DNA of 64,000 nt from JACVRW01 sp963811055 (GTDB lineage Bacteria > Actinomycetota > Thermoleophilia > Solirubrobacterales > Thermoleophilaceae): contig CAWEPQ010000001.1 of assembly GCA_963811055.1 (NCBI GenBank), forward strand, positions 558,001 through 622,000, given 5' to 3'. The translations under genes and the position numbers were made by a program. The notes beneath the pieces are model-generated. The model made no database searches. It saw only the letters and a program-made list of their open reading frames with translations, and was not told the DNA's origin. Shown piece by piece: positions 51,598-60,769 of the stretch. Positions within the stretch are counted from its first letter, which is position 1, and each line of letters begins with the position of its first letter.

Positions 51598-52455
51598 GTG
51601 CCGCCCGCCGCGCTCGGGCTCGTGCTGCTCGCGGCGGGCGCGCACGCGCTCTGGAACCTGGTGGCGAAGACGGCGCCGGGCGGGGGCACCGCGTTCGTCT
51701 GGCTCGCGTCGATCTTCGGCGCCTGCGTGCTCGCCCCGCCGGCGCTGGTCCTGATCGCCACCTCGCCGCCGGGCATGGACGCGGTGTGGTTCATGGCCGG
51801 ATCCGGTGTCATCCACGCCGTCTACTTCGCGTGCCTCCAGCGCGGCTATCGCGACGGCGACCTGTCGCTCGTCTATCCCCTCGCCCGCGGTACCGGGCCG
51901 CTGCTGGCCACCGGCGCGGCGATCGTCGTGTTCGGGGAGCGCCCGGGCGGCCTGGCGCTCATCGGCGGCGCCGTGGTGGTGGCGGCCATTCTGTGGCTGG
52001 CCGCTCCCGCCGTGCGTGCCGGCGCGCCGGGCACCGGCTGGGCACTCGCCACCGGCGTCACGATCGCGGCCTACACGCTCTGGGACAAGCACGCCGTGGA
52101 CAGCCTCGACGCGTCACCGATCGTCTACTTCTGGGCCACCGAAGTGGGCATCGCGCTCCTGCTCGCGCCGTTCGTGTCGCGTGCGGCCGGAGGCACCCGG
52201 GCGGCATTCCGAGCCAGCTGGGAGGTGGACCGCCGCTCCGCGCTGGCGGTGGCGCTGCTCTCCGGGTTCGCCTACATCCTGGTGCTCTACGCGCTCCAGA
52301 TGGCGCCGGTGAGCTACGTGGCGCCGGCGCGCGAGTCGAGCGTGCTGATCGGCGCCGCCCTGGGCGTGGGCGTGCTCGGCGAGGGCGACCGCCGCCGCCG
52401 GCTCGGCTGCGCCGCGGCGATCGTGCTGGGGATCGCGGCGCTGGCGCTGGGGTAG
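51598..52455 (+). CDS. EamA/DMT-superfamily transporter
   Basis: A 285-residue membrane protein with about ten helices in two EamA halves. The first half shows HAVYFACLQRGYRDGDLSLV and YPLARGTGPLLATGAAIVVF, the second LYALQMAPVSYVAPARESSV, the usual paired signature. Members export amino acids, sugars or other small metabolites. Start is GTG with no clear ribosome site, three bases after the SnoaL gene. It is convergent with the ABC-2 permease. Confidence 0.9.
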   Translation: MPPAALGLVLLAAGAHALWNLVAKTAPGGGTAFVWLASIFGACVLAPPALVLIATSPPGMDAVWFMAGSGVIHAVYFACLQRGYRDGDLSLVYPLARGTGPLLATGAAIVVFGERPGGLALIGGAVVVAAILWLAAPAVRAGAPGTGWALATGVTIAAYTLWDKHAVDSLDASPIVYFWATEVGIALLLAPFVSRAAGGTRAAFRASWEVDRRSALAVALLSGFAYILVLYALQMAPVSYVAPARESSVLIGAALGVGVLGEGDRRRRLGCAAAIVLGIAALALG

Positions 52456-52461
52456 GCCCGG

Positions 52462-53235
52462 CTACTTCGTGACAGCCCGCCGGTAGCGCGCCACCGACAG
52501 CGTGGCGAACACGGCGATCAGCCCGAGCGACCAGAGGGTGGCCACCCACACGTCGGTGCCCGCGGGAGCGCCCAGCCAGAGCGCCCTGATGGCGTCCACG
52601 ACGGTCGTGATGGGGTTCGCGTTCGCGAACGCCTGCAGCCAGTCGGGCATCGAGTCGGTCGGCACGAAGGCCGACGACGCGAACGTGAGCGGGAACACGG
52701 CGATGAAGCCCAGCGCCTGGGCCGACTCCGCCGACGAGGCGCTGAGGCCGAGGTAGGCGAACAGCCATGAGAACGCGTACCCGAAGAGCAGCAGGAGCCC
52801 CACCCCGGCCAGGATCTCGAGCACTCCGTTGTCGAACGAGAATCCGACGAGCAGGCCGACGGCGAGCATGATCGCCAGCGAGATGATGTTCGTGGCCACG
52901 TCGGCGAGCGTGCGACCCGCGAGCACCGCGGAGCGCGCTATCGGGAGCGAGCGGAAGCGGTCGATCAGCCCCTTCTTCAGGTCCTCGGCCAGGCCGAGCG
53001 CCGTGACGAACCCGCCGAAGCAAATGGTCTGGACGATGATCCCCGGCATCAGGAAGTCCACGTAGTCGTAGCCCGGCGTGCTGATCGCGCCGCCGAACAC
53101 GTAGACGAAGAGCAGCACGAACAGGATCGGCTGGACCGTGAACGACAGCAGCAGGTCGGGCGCGCGCGGGATGCGCAGCAGGTTGCGCTTGGCCAGGACC
53201 ATCGTGTCCGACACCGCCATCGCCAGGCCGCTCAC
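52462..53235 (-). CDS. ABC-2 type exporter permease (DrrB-like)
   Basis: A 257-residue membrane protein with about six helices. The ABC-2 membrane pattern is visible: FTVQPILFVLLFVYVFGGAI, then YDYVDFLMPGIIVQTICFGG, ALGLAEDLKKGLIDRFRSLP (the conserved cytoplasmic segment) and LTFASSAFVPTDSMPDWLQA near the end. It is the channel of a drug- or lipid-exporting pump. The GTG at 53235 overlaps the stop of the ATPase gene (GTGA), so the two are coupled. Confidence 0.92.
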   Translation of the reverse strand: MSGLAMAVSDTMVLAKRNLLRIPRAPDLLLSFTVQPILFVLLFVYVFGGAISTPGYDYVDFLMPGIIVQTICFGGFVTALGLAEDLKKGLIDRFRSLPIARSAVLAGRTLADVATNIISLAIMLAVGLLVGFSFDNGVLEILAGVGLLLLFGYAFSWLFAYLGLSASSAESAQALGFIAVFPLTFASSAFVPTDSMPDWLQAFANANPITTVVDAIRALWLGAPAGTDVWVATLWSLGLIAVFATLSVARYRRAVTK

Positions 53236-54233
53236 GACGGCACCTCCTCGGGCACGCTCTCCTGCTCCTGGTCGCGAGCCTCCTGCTCGGCCTCCTCGGC
53301 GGCGTGGCCGGTGAGCACGATGAACACGTCGTCGAGCGTCGGGCGGCGCACTGCAAGGTCGGCTATCCCCACGCCGGAGTCGTCCAGCCGGCGGACGGCC
53401 TCGGCGATCACGCCGCTGCGGCGCGGCACTCCCATCCGCACCATGCGACCGTCCACCTCGGGCGGGTCCGCACACATGGGCGAGAGCGCGAGCACCGCCG
53501 GGGATGACTGATCGGGATCGTCGAGCGTCACCTCCAGGCGCTCGCCGCCGACCTGGGCCTTGAGCTCGTCCGACGTACCCTCGGCGATCACGCGCCCGTG
53601 GTCGATCACCGCGATCCGGTCGGCGAGCCTGTCGGCCTCGTCGAGGGTCTGGGTGGTGAGGAGGACCGTGGTGCCGGCCGCCACGCGCCCCTCGATCGTC
53701 TCGAGCAGGGCCGCGCGGCTGCGCGGGTCGAGCCCGGTGGTGGGCTCGTCGAGGAACAGGACGGGCGGGCGGGCCACCAGCGATGCGGCCAGGTCGAGGC
53801 GGCGGCGCATTCCCCCGGAGTACGTGCGCACGAGACGATCCTTGGCCTCGTCCAGCTCGAAGCGCTCGAGCAGCTCGTCGGCGCGCTCGCGGGCCGGGTG
53901 GCGACCGAGGTGGTAGAGGCGGCCGACCATCTCGAGGTTCTCGAAGCCGGTCAGGTTCTCGTCCACCGCGGCGTACTGGCCGGCCAGTCCGATGTGGCTG
54001 CGGAGCTCCGCAGCGTCGCTGACCACGTCGAATCCGGCCACGCGCGCGCTTCCGCCGTCGGGGCTCAGAAGCGTGGTGAGGATCCGGACTGCCGTGGTCT
54101 TGCCGGCGCCGTTGGGCCCGAGCAGGCCGAGCACGGTGCCGGCCTCGGCGCGGAGGTCCACCCCGCGGAGCGCCTCCACGCTGCCGTACGACTTCCGCAG
54201 GCCCTGCGCGTCGATGCCGAGCTCACCAGACAC
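53232..54233 (-). CDS. ABC-2 exporter ATP-binding protein (DrrA family)
   Basis: A 333-residue ATPase of the daunorubicin-resistance DrrA group. Walker A is GPNGAGKTT, the signature YSGGMRRRLDLAASL, Walker B VLFLDEPTTGLDP and the switch segment LLTTQTLDEADRLADRIAVI. The C-terminal domain (about 230-310) ends RRPTLDDVFIVLTGH as in DrrA, followed by a Glu-rich tail. It drives the permease coded downstream. Substrate unknown. Confidence 0.93.
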   Translation of the reverse strand: MSGELGIDAQGLRKSYGSVEALRGVDLRAEAGTVLGLLGPNGAGKTTAVRILTTLLSPDGGSARVAGFDVVSDAAELRSHIGLAGQYAAVDENLTGFENLEMVGRLYHLGRHPARERADELLERFELDEAKDRLVRTYSGGMRRRLDLAASLVARPPVLFLDEPTTGLDPRSRAALLETIEGRVAAGTTVLLTTQTLDEADRLADRIAVIDHGRVIAEGTSDELKAQVGGERLEVTLDDPDQSSPAVLALSPMCADPPEVDGRMVRMGVPRRSGVIAEAVRRLDDSGVGIADLAVRRPTLDDVFIVLTGHAAEEAEQEARDQEQESVPEEVPS

Positions 54234-54279
54234 TCACGACCACGCTAGCGATCGCCCGGCCCCGAGGACCGCCGGCGCG

Positions 54280-54600
54280 CTAATGCAGGAGACGGCGCAT
54301 GCGCTCGAGCCGGCCCGGGCGCTCGCGGTCACGCCCGCGGAGCTGCTCGCGGCGCAGCTCGAGCAGGGCCACCAGCTCGGCGGTGGGCTCGAACGGGTCG
54401 GCGATCGACCGGCCGGAGCCGAGCGGCACGGCCGCCAGCACACGGGCGTCGGCCTCCGCCACGAGAGCGGGCCCGCGGAGCCGCGGAGCGCTGTCGAGCA
54501 AGGCGAGCCGCGCGAGCGACCGCTCGTCCTCGACGTCCGCATGCCGCACCGTCACGTTCGCGAGCGCGAGCTTCGGTGTGGTGGCAGTGGTGCGAAACAT
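54280..54600 (-). CDS. Short conserved protein, GNAT-like remnant
   Basis: A 106-residue protein: RHADVEDERSLARLALLDSA, RLRGPALVAEADARVLAAVP and DPFEPTAELVALLELRREQL. This matches the first two strands and helix of GNAT proteins and a short form often seen in Thermoleophilia, but the acetyl-CoA motif is absent, so it is unlikely to be an active acetyltransferase. AAGGAG lies eight bases before the ATG. It is divergent from the MocR gene. Confidence 0.72.
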   Translation of the reverse strand: MFRTTATTPKLALANVTVRHADVEDERSLARLALLDSAPRLRGPALVAEADARVLAAVPLGSGRSIADPFEPTAELVALLELRREQLRGRDRERPGRLERMRRLLH

Positions 54601-54633
54601 TTGCGGGCTCCTTCCGGCTAGGACCTAGGGTGT

Positions 54634-54652
54634 ACTACAACGTAGAGGTAGT
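54634..54652. promoter_or_regulatory. Inverted repeat ACTAC-N9-GTAGT before the MocR gene
   Basis: The region 54631-54656 reads TGTACTAC, nine bases, then GTAGTGTAC. It lies between the divergent GNAT-like gene and the MocR regulator and is AT-richer than its surroundings, so it likely includes promoter and operator. The exact operator is uncertain. Confidence 0.4.
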
Positions 54653-54676
54653 GTACGATGCCTAAAGCGCCGTACT

Positions 54677-56176
54677 ATGTCCTACAAGATGAACTTGTCC
54701 GACCTAAAGCGCGACGGCGGAACGTCGCTGACCCAGCAACTGGTGGACCGCTTCGTCGCGGCCATCGAGTCCGGAGAGCTGCCCCCGGGCGACAAGCTGC
54801 CCCCCACGCGCCGGCTGGCCGAGGAGGTGGGCGTCAACCACCTGACGGCGGCGCGCGTGTACCGCAAGCTCGCGGAGCTCGGCTACGTGTCCGCGAGCGT
54901 GGGACGCGGGACCTTCGTCCGCTCGCTGGCTCCCGCGGGCAGCACCGAGCTGGGCGACGACTGGCAGGTGTACGCGCTGCCGGAGCGGGAGATCGCGTAT
55001 CCCGAGCAGGTGCTTGCCGACGCGTTCTCCGTCGACGAGCCGGGGATGCTCTCGCTCGCCACCGGGTGGCCCGCGCCGAGCACGTACCCGGTGGAGGAGC
55101 TGGGCCAGATCGCCGCCGAGGTGTTCGCGGAGGAGGGGGTGAACGTGCTGTCCTACCTGCCGGCTGAGGGTCTGTACGAGCTGCGCGAGCAACTCGCCAA
55201 GCGCGGCCGCCGCTTCGGCTTCGCCACCGAGCCCGACGAGATCGTCGTCACGTCCGGCGCCCAGCAGGGCCTGCGCCTCGCGGCCGAGGCGACGCTCGAG
55301 GAGGGTGACGTGGCGGTGGTCGAGTCGCCGAGCTTCATTGGCATGATCGGCTCGCTGCGCGCCACCGGCGCGCGCGTGATCGGCGTGCCCGTGGACGAGC
55401 ACGGCCTGGACGTGGACGCGCTCGAGCGCCTGCTCACCCGCCACGAGGTCAAGCTGGTGGCGCTCCAGACCGCCTCCCACAACCCGACCGGGTGCGATCT
55501 GGCCCCGGATCGGGCACGCCGGCTGGCCGAGCTGGCGATGGAACGGAACTTCTTCGTGCTCGAGGACCAGGTGTACGCCGACACGCGGCTGGAGGGCGAG
55601 CGGCCGCGATCGGTCCGCGAGCTGGCCCCCGCGCACGTGATCCACGTGAGCTCGCTCTCGAAGGTCGTGGGCCCGGGCCTGCGCGTCGGCTGGGTGGCCG
55701 CCCGCGGACCGATCAGGGAGCGCATCGCGATGGCCAAGCTGCTGGCCGACTTCCAGACCTCCACGCTCACCCAGCACCTCGCGGCGCGGTGGCTCGCCTC
55801 AGGGGCGCACGACCGCCACGAGAAGAAGACGGTGGCGTTCTACCGCGCCCGCCGCGACGCGCTCATGGACGCGCTCGAGCGCCACCTGCCCGGCGAGTAC
55901 CGGGCCGAGACGCCGAAGGGCGGGCATCACGTATGGGTCACGCTCACGCGGCCGCTCGACGAGCGCACGCTCTACTCGGAGGCGGCCCGTCACGGCGTCA
56001 CGTTCACGCCCGGCGGGGCGGTCACTCCGGAGCGGCGCTCGCAGACCGCGTTCCGGCTCTCGTTCCCGCTGCTGTCGCCGGAGGAGCTCGACGAGGGCGT
56101 GCGCCGCCTGGCGCGCGCCATCCGCGAGGTCCGGCGCCGGGCGCGGCACTCCGTGGCCGCGGCGCCCATCTCCTAG
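54677..56176 (+). CDS. MocR-type regulator: GntR helix-turn-helix fused to a fold-type I aminotransferase
   Basis: A 499-residue PLP-dependent regulator. Residues 10-80 are the GntR domain (LVDRFVAAIESGELPPGDKL then LAEEVGVNHLTAARVYRKLA). Residues 120-490 are an aminotransferase fold with TSGAQQGLRLAAEATLEEGD, TASHNPTGCDL, EDQVYADTR and the PLP lysine in HVSSLSKVVGPGLRVGW. Such proteins control vitamin B6, GABA or amino-acid genes. Because the catalytic fold is complete, an active aminotransferase cannot be excluded. Its stop and that of the convergent MarR gene lie in one small hairpin (CTAGCG/CGCTAG). Confidence 0.92.
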   Translation: MSYKMNLSDLKRDGGTSLTQQLVDRFVAAIESGELPPGDKLPPTRRLAEEVGVNHLTAARVYRKLAELGYVSASVGRGTFVRSLAPAGSTELGDDWQVYALPEREIAYPEQVLADAFSVDEPGMLSLATGWPAPSTYPVEELGQIAAEVFAEEGVNVLSYLPAEGLYELREQLAKRGRRFGFATEPDEIVVTSGAQQGLRLAAEATLEEGDVAVVESPSFIGMIGSLRATGARVIGVPVDEHGLDVDALERLLTRHEVKLVALQTASHNPTGCDLAPDRARRLAELAMERNFFVLEDQVYADTRLEGERPRSVRELAPAHVIHVSSLSKVVGPGLRVGWVAARGPIRERIAMAKLLADFQTSTLTQHLAARWLASGAHDRHEKKTVAFYRARRDALMDALERHLPGEYRAETPKGGHHVWVTLTRPLDERTLYSEAARHGVTFTPGGAVTPERRSQTAFRLSFPLLSPEELDEGVRRLARAIREVRRRARHSVAAAPIS

Positions 56177-56188
56177 CGACTTTGTCCG

Positions 56189-56665
56189 CTAGCCGCCGCC
56201 GGTGCGGCGCCACACGTCCGCGAGCGCGCGCAGCTCGTCCTCGGAGAGGTGGTTCAGGAAGCGCCTGCGGACGCCCTCCAGGTGCGTGACCCGGGCACGG
56301 TCGAACAACGCGCGGCCGCGCTGGGTGATCACCGCGTAGGACCCGCGGCGGTCGCTTGGGCAGCTCTCCCGGCGCAGCAGCTGCTGGCGCTCGAGACGGT
56401 CCACCAGGCGCGTCAGCCCGCTGCGGCTGAGCAGGACCGAGTCGGCCAGCTCCGACATGCGTAGGCGCCCGTCGTGCGAGTCGGCCAGGTAGAGCAGGAC
56501 CTCGTACGAGGTGAGCGGCAATCCGTGCGCGCTCACCAGGTCGGTGTCCAGCGTGCGCGTCAGGTGCGCGTGGGCGCGGAAGAGGCCGCGCCAAGCCGCC
56601 AGCTCGTCCTCGTCCAGGAGACGGGCGGGGAGGGTGGCAGATGCGGTTAGATCGCTTGCCTCCAC
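56189..56665 (-). CDS. MarR-family transcriptional regulator
   Basis: A 158-residue winged-helix regulator. The DNA-binding part reads RMSELADSVLLSRSGLTRLV, then LERQQLLRRESCPSDRRGSY with the wing. The C-terminal helix VRRRFLNHLSEDELRALADV aids dimerisation. It is last in line behind the cox-type operon on the same strand (43 bases after coxG), so it may control it, but no operator was found. Confidence 0.9.
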   Translation of the reverse strand: MEASDLTASATLPARLLDEDELAAWRGLFRAHAHLTRTLDTDLVSAHGLPLTSYEVLLYLADSHDGRLRMSELADSVLLSRSGLTRLVDRLERQQLLRRESCPSDRRGSYAVITQRGRALFDRARVTHLEGVRRRFLNHLSEDELRALADVWRRTGGG

Positions 56666-56708
56666 GTGGCAGTCGAGTCTAGTCCGGCGCAGCGGCTCGT
56701 GCCGGGCG

Positions 56709-57293
56709 TCAGCGCCCGGCGCCGAACAGCCGGCGGAGCCGGTCCATCAGAACGCCGAAGAACAGCGACAGCCCGCTCACCGGCTTCGCGGGAACGGGCT
56801 CCTGCGGAGCGGGCGCGGAGACCGCCTCGGCGCTCGGCTGTTCCGCCTCGATCGAGCTCTGCAGACACCCCGAGAAGTCGCGCAGCAGCCGGTTCGAGAC
56901 GTCCTGGATCATCCCGCCGCGCCCGAAGCGGGCCAGCCGCCCCGTGAGCGTGAAGTCGGTCTCCACGTCCACCTTCGTGGTGTCGCCCTGTGAGCTCATC
57001 ACGCTCACGATGCTCGCCTTCGCGGTGCCCTGGCCGCGCTTGTCCTGGCCGCTGGCGCGCATGACCACGCGGCGCGCGGCCTCGTCCACCTCCTCCATGT
57101 GCAGCTGGCCCCGGTAAGACGCCGTGGTGGGCCCGAGCTTCACGGTGAAGCTGCCGCGGTAGGTGCCGTCGTCCTCGGAGTCGGGCTCGATCTCCGCGCC
57201 GGGCAGGCAGGGCGCCACGCGCTTCACGTCGATCAGCGCCTCCCAGACGCGCTCCAGCGGCGCGGCCACCTCGAACGACTGCTCGAGCTTCAC
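56709..57293 (-). CDS. coxG: CoxG-like SRPBCC protein with membrane anchor
   Basis: A 194-residue START/SRPBCC protein of the carbon monoxide dehydrogenase subunit G family. It begins LEQSFEVAAPLERVWEALID, then APCLPGAEIEPDSEDDGTYR and VKLGPTTASYRGQLHMEEVD. After an Ala/Pro linker a hydrophobic C-terminus (SGLSLFFGVLMDRLRRLFGA) could anchor it, as CoxG is thought to recruit CO dehydrogenase to the membrane in Oligotropha. Its ATG overlaps the stop of the MobA-like gene. Confidence 0.9.
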   Translation of the reverse strand: MKLEQSFEVAAPLERVWEALIDVKRVAPCLPGAEIEPDSEDDGTYRGSFTVKLGPTTASYRGQLHMEEVDEAARRVVMRASGQDKRGQGTAKASIVSVMSSQGDTTKVDVETDFTLTGRLARFGRGGMIQDVSNRLLRDFSGCLQSSIEAEQPSAEAVSAPAPQEPVPAKPVSGLSLFFGVLMDRLRRLFGAGR

Positions 57294-57874
57294 GGCTCGC
57301 TGCTCGCCGGGGCTCGCCGCAATGCCGCCAGCTGGTCGGGCGTGTCCACGTCCTCACCGCCTCCGAGGTCGTCGCAGGGCACGTCCACGCTCGCGATGCT
57401 GCGGAGCAGGTTGCGGGCTCCGTGATCTCCGGTCACGTTGCGCAGCCGGACGAGAAGCTCGCGCTCCAGCAGCACCGGATGTCCCGGACTGCCGCCATAC
57501 GTGGCTCTCACCGCCGCCGCGCCGCCGCGTGCCGCCACCACCCGGGTGATCGCCTCCGGCGCGAGCTGCGGCAGATCGCCCAGCGTGACCACCACCGCAT
57601 CGCAGTCGGCCAGCGCGGCCAGGCCGCACGCCAGCGAGGCCGACTGGCCTTCTTGCCAGCGCTCGCAGACGACGGGCCTGATCCCGTGGAGGTCTACCGT
57701 GCGCACCACCTCCTCGGCCTCTGCTCCGAGAACCACCACCGACCGGTCCACCGGAGCGACGGACATGGTCCGCAGGGAATGCTCGAGGAGCGGCCGGCCC
57801 TGAAGGTCGGCGAGCTGCTTGGCGCTGCCGAAGCGGCTCGAGCCGCCCGCGGCGAGCACAAGTCCACCGATCAC
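57290..57874 (-). CDS. MobA-like NTP transferase for molybdenum cofactor (MocA/CoxI type)
   Basis: A 194-residue nucleotidyltransferase. The nucleotide motif is LVLAAGGSSRFGSAKQLADL, with VVVTLGDLPQLAPEAI for metal binding and GSPGHPVLLERELL typical of MocA cytidylyltransferases, which make the cytosine dinucleotide form of the molybdenum cofactor used by this enzyme class. The place inside the coxSLM operon supports that role. Its stop overlaps the coxG start. Confidence 0.9.
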   Translation of the reverse strand: MIGGLVLAAGGSSRFGSAKQLADLQGRPLLEHSLRTMSVAPVDRSVVVLGAEAEEVVRTVDLHGIRPVVCERWQEGQSASLACGLAALADCDAVVVTLGDLPQLAPEAITRVVAARGGAAAVRATYGGSPGHPVLLERELLVRLRNVTGDHGARNLLRSIASVDVPCDDLGGGEDVDTPDQLAALRRAPASSEP

Positions 57875-57938
57875 GCGCGAACCTCGGCCATGGTGGAGAG
57901 CATGCCCGCTGGCCGGTGATCCGATGCGCGGGCGGACG

Positions 57939-59093
57939 TCACTCCACGCCCTCGGCCATCAGCGCCGCCAACTCCTCGAGCGAGGCCAGCGAGTTGCCGG
58001 CCAGGAAGTGGTCCACGTACGGGAGCGCCGCCTGCATCCCGCGCGTGAGCGGCTCGTAGTCGGGGTGCGCCTTGAGCGGGTTGAGCCAGACGAGCCGGTG
58101 GGCGCAGCGGCCGAGCCGGGCCAGCTCGGCCCCGAGCTGAGCCGGGTCGCCACGGTCCCAGCCGTCGGAGAGCAGCACCACGATCGCCCCGCGGCCCACT
58201 CGGCTTCCGTGCTCGCGGTTGAGGGTGGCCAGCGAGGCGCCGATGCGCGTGCCCCCCGACCAGTCCCCCACCCGGGCCGCGGCGCGATCGAGCGCGGCGT
58301 CCTGGTCGCGCCCGCGCAGCTCGGCCGTCACCCGTGTGAGCGAGGTGCCGAACACAAACGCCTCCACGCGCCGTCGCGCGCTCACGCAGGCCTGCATGTA
58401 CTGGAGCAGCATCCGCGCGTAGGGCTCCATCGACCCGGACACGTCGCACACCAGCACGAGCGGCCGCGGGCGCTCGCCGGGGCGCCGCCAGTGGCGCTCC
58501 ACCGGGTCGCCCTCGTAGCGCAGCGAGCTGCGCATCGTCCTTCTCGGGTCGGGACGCCCGCCGGGGGGCCGCTCGCCACGCCGGGCGGGACGCAACCGCC
58601 GACTGCTGCGCGTGGGGCCGGACCCGGCGAGCCGGACCATAAGGCGCCGCGCCAGCCGGCGCTCGGTCTCGGTGTACTCGGCGAAGTCCTTCTCGCGCAG
58701 CAGCTCCACGTCGGACCAGGCCGCCGGGAGCGGATCGAGGGGCGCGTCCACCGGAGCGGGCGGGCGCTCCTCCGCCGGCACGGCCACGCGGGGCAGCACC
58801 AGCGAGGCCACGTCGGCCAGCGTCTCGGGCTCGCCCGTCATGTCGCTCGGCAGTGCCACCTGGGCCATCCACTCGGCGAAGGCCGCGTCGAACGCCTCCA
58901 CGTCCTCGCGGCGGGAGCAGAGCACCGCGCGCAGCGCGAAGTAGGCGCCACGCCGGTCGGCCGGGCCGACCGCGGCGAGCGCCCGGTGCGCGCGCAGAAG
59001 CTCCTCGACGCCCACGCGGGCGCCGGAGGCGCGCATCGCCGCGGTGAGCAGGGCCAGCCGCCCCGTGACCCGCAGGCCGAGCCGCTCAGACAC
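57939..59093 (-). CDS. VWA-domain protein, CoxE-like
   Basis: A 384-residue protein with a helical first half and a C-terminal von Willebrand A domain. The metal-ion-dependent adhesion motif is LVCDVSGSMEPYARMLLQYM (DxSxS variant), then WSGGTRIGASLATLNREHGS and VVLLSDGWDRGDPAQLGAEL. CoxE works with the MoxR ATPase CoxD to insert or mature the active site of CO dehydrogenase. The GTG at 59093 overlaps the ATPase stop, showing coupling. Confidence 0.9.
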   Translation of the reverse strand: MSERLGLRVTGRLALLTAAMRASGARVGVEELLRAHRALAAVGPADRRGAYFALRAVLCSRREDVEAFDAAFAEWMAQVALPSDMTGEPETLADVASLVLPRVAVPAEERPPAPVDAPLDPLPAAWSDVELLREKDFAEYTETERRLARRLMVRLAGSGPTRSSRRLRPARRGERPPGGRPDPRRTMRSSLRYEGDPVERHWRRPGERPRPLVLVCDVSGSMEPYARMLLQYMQACVSARRRVEAFVFGTSLTRVTAELRGRDQDAALDRAAARVGDWSGGTRIGASLATLNREHGSRVGRGAIVVLLSDGWDRGDPAQLGAELARLGRCAHRLVWLNPLKAHPDYEPLTRGMQAALPYVDHFLAGNSLASLEELAALMAEGVE

Positions 59094-59907
59094 CCTCCAG
59101 CACCTTCCGCTCCCGAACCGCCTCGATGTCCTCCCGGACCTTGAGCGCCACCCCGAGGGTTCGCTCGAGCTCGGCGCCGTCCAGGGCCAGCAGCGCCTGC
59201 GCCCAGGCGATCGTCTCCCCCACGCCCGGCAGCTTGTAGAGGTCCTCGCCGCGTAGGCGCGCCACAGCGTCACAGACCCGCGAGGCGATCGCATCGGGCA
59301 CCCCGGGCAGCCGCGCGCGGACGATCTCCGCCTCGCGCTCGCGGCCCGGGTAGTCGATCCAGTGGTAGAGGCAGCGGCGCTTGAGCGCGTCGTGAAGCTC
59401 GCGCGTGCGGTTGGAGGTGAGGATCACCGTGGGCCGGTGAAGCGCGCTGATGGTGCCCAGCTCGGGAATCGTCACCTGGAAGTCCGACAGCAGCTCCAGC
59501 AGGAACGCCTCGAACTCGTCGTCCGCCCGGTCGATCTCGTCGATCAGCAGCACCACCGGCTCGGGGTGGCGCAGCGCCTCGAGCAGCGGGCGGCGCAGGA
59601 GGAAGCGCTCCGAGTAGAGCTGCTCCTCCCCGCCCGCCCTGAGGTGGAGCAGCTGGCGTGGGTAGTCCCAGTCGTAGAGAGCGTGGTGGAGATCGATGCC
59701 CTCGTGGCACTGGAGCCGCACGAGCGGCGCGCCCGTGGCGGCGGCCAGCGCCTTGGCCACCTCCGTCTTGCCCACCCCGGCCTCTCCCTCGAGGAGCAGC
59801 GGCTGCTCGAGGGCGAGCGCGAGGTAGACCGCGGTGCACAGCCCCTCGTCCGCCAGGTAGCGCTCAGCAGCCAGCGCCTCGCTCGTGGCCTCGGGGCTGT
59901 CCAGCAT
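59086..59907 (-). CDS. MoxR-family AAA ATPase, CoxD-like
   Basis: A 273-residue AAA+ ATPase. Walker A is LLEGEAGVGKTEVAKALAAA, Walker B VVLLIDEIDRADDEFEAFLL and sensor 1 is near TVILTSNRTRELHDALKRRC. In CO dehydrogenase operons CoxD is a chaperone for the [CuSMoO2] site; in operons for other hydroxylases its target differs. It lies 13 bases after coxM and overlaps the VWA gene. Confidence 0.92.
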   Translation of the reverse strand: MLDSPEATSEALAAERYLADEGLCTAVYLALALEQPLLLEGEAGVGKTEVAKALAAATGAPLVRLQCHEGIDLHHALYDWDYPRQLLHLRAGGEEQLYSERFLLRRPLLEALRHPEPVVLLIDEIDRADDEFEAFLLELLSDFQVTIPELGTISALHRPTVILTSNRTRELHDALKRRCLYHWIDYPGREREAEIVRARLPGVPDAIASRVCDAVARLRGEDLYKLPGVGETIAWAQALLALDGAELERTLGVALKVREDIEAVRERKVLEGV

Positions 59908-59920
59908 CAGACCTCGCCGG

Positions 59921-60769
59921 TCACGCGGCGCGGCTCGCCGCGGCCTCGAGCGCGCGCCTGGTGAGCACGCGGGCGAGGTGGCGCTTGTAGTCGGGCGTGG
60001 CGTTGGCGTCCCCGGGCGGCTCCGTCCCGTCGGCCGCATGCTCGGCCGCGGCCGCGATCCGGTCCGCGTCGAGCGAACCGCCGCGCAGCGCATCCTCGGC
60101 CGCGCTCGCGCGCAGCGGCGTGGAGGCCATGTGCGTGAGGCCGATGCGCACGTCCTCGCATACCCCGCCTGACGACTTGACCAGAGCGACCACGCCCACC
60201 ATCGCCCAGTCCTCGGCGCGGCGGGTGAACTTCTCGTAGCCCCAGCCGTATCCCTCGAGGGCCTGGAAGCGCACGCTGGTGAGCACCTCACCGGGATCGA
60301 GCGTCGTGGTGAGGTAGTCCTGGAACAGGTCGGCCGCGGCGATCTCGCGATCGCCGGCCGCGCCGCGAGCCGTGACGGACCCGTCGAGGGCCAGCACCAC
60401 GCCGGGCAGGTCGGATGCCGGGTCGCCGTGGGCCAGAGAGCCGCCGATCGTCCCGCGGTTGCGCACCTGCTGGTCCGCGATCATCGAGGCCGCCTTGGCC
60501 ACGACCCCGAGCTCCTCGCTGTCCTGGAGAGTCGCGTGCGTGGTCAGCGCGCCGATCCGCCAGGAGCCGTTGTCGCGTGCGACGCCGCGCAGCTCGTCGA
60601 TGCCGCCGATGTCCACCAGCAGCGTCGGCGCCGCCAGGCGCAGCTTCATCAACGGGAGCAGCGAATGGCCGCCGGCCAGCAGCTTGGCGTCCTCGCCGCC
60701 GCCCGCCAGGGCGCTCAGCGCCGCCTCGACGCTGTCCGCACGCACGTAGTCGAACTCAGCGGGGATCAT
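59921..60769 (-). CDS. coxM: Molybdenum hydroxylase FAD-binding medium subunit
   Basis: A 282-residue FAD subunit of the CoxM/CutM type, which passes electrons from the iron-sulfur subunit to the acceptor. FAD motifs are LLAGGHSLLPLMKLRLAAP and RGTIGGSLAHGDPASDLPGV; the C-terminal domain shows RRAEDWAMVGVVALV and IGLTHMASTPLRASAAEDAL. Its ATG overlaps the coxL stop (ATGA), so the two are coupled. Confidence 0.94.
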   Translation of the reverse strand: MIPAEFDYVRADSVEAALSALAGGGEDAKLLAGGHSLLPLMKLRLAAPTLLVDIGGIDELRGVARDNGSWRIGALTTHATLQDSEELGVVAKAASMIADQQVRNRGTIGGSLAHGDPASDLPGVVLALDGSVTARGAAGDREIAAADLFQDYLTTTLDPGEVLTSVRFQALEGYGWGYEKFTRRAEDWAMVGVVALVKSSGGVCEDVRIGLTHMASTPLRASAAEDALRGGSLDADRIAAAAEHAADGTEPPGDANATPDYKRHLARVLTRRALEAAASRAA